Translations under genes and position numbers: made by a program
Assembly: GCA_004557805.1 (NCBI GenBank)
Contig: SFFS01000161.1
Span: 1 to 5,758, forward strand
Source: Clostridiales bacterium
Lineage (GTDB): Bacteria; Bacillota; Clostridia; Christensenellales; Aristaeellaceae
Direction: 5' to 3'
DNA: 5,758 nucleotides
Part shown: positions 5,758 through 5,758 of the stretch, in pieces
Numbering within the stretch: position 1 is the stretch's first letter
How the letters are laid out: every line of letters begins with the position of its first letter
The notes under the pieces: generated by a model
What the model was told of the DNA's origin: nothing
The model's input: only the letters and a program-made list of their open reading frames with translations
Database searches by the model: none

Positions 5758-5758
5758 T

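Noticed and set aside
1..5758. Mobile elements, CRISPR arrays, tRNA or rRNA genes
   Set aside because: No transposase, long direct or terminal inverted repeats, regularly spaced repeats or tRNA/rRNA signatures were seen on either strand.

Overview
The window reads almost entirely on the minus strand (right to left). It holds one branched-chain (hydrophobic) amino acid ABC transporter cluster of the LivJ-H-M-G-F type, followed by the first 275 codons of an aldehyde dehydrogenase-like gene that runs off the left edge. High G+C, AGGAGG-type ribosome binding sites, sigma-70/sigma-A-type promoters and the character of the proteins suggest a GC-rich anaerobic Bacillota (Clostridia) bacterium. That placement is inference; no marker gene is present.

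Layout from right to left. 5698-5758 is a promoter and leader (extended -10 TATAAT, TTGCAA -35). 4540-5697 is the secreted substrate-binding protein (LivJ). 4310-4539 is a gene-free spacer of 230 bases with a GC-rich hairpin just after the livJ stop, a larger foldable region ending in a run of six U, and a second promoter (TTGACA, 17 bases, TAGGAT). 3404-4309 is the permease LivH. 1539-3389 is one reading frame joining the second permease (LivM) to the first ATPase (LivG). 833-1537 is the second ATPase, LivF. 1-825 is a class-3-like aldehyde dehydrogenase homologue starting 7 bases after the livF stop.

How the genes work together: LivJ captures the amino acid outside the membrane, LivH and the LivM half form the channel, and the LivG half and LivF hydrolyse ATP. 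The hairpin plus second promoter between livJ and livH fits the usual need for more binding protein than membrane complex. LivMG to LivF is tightly coupled (1-base gap, strong ribosome binding site inside the end of livMG).

The transporter is ordinary in family and gene order. I do not see a new defence, mobile or RNA system. The most unusual item is the aldehyde dehydrogenase homologue. It aligns without gaps to class-3 enzymes at all key positions, yet the catalytic Cys is Ser, the oxyanion Asn is Met, and the NAD-contacting Lys and Glu are Ser and Pro; only the general-base Glu is kept. It looks like a pseudoenzyme or strongly diverged subfamily that still has an open frame.
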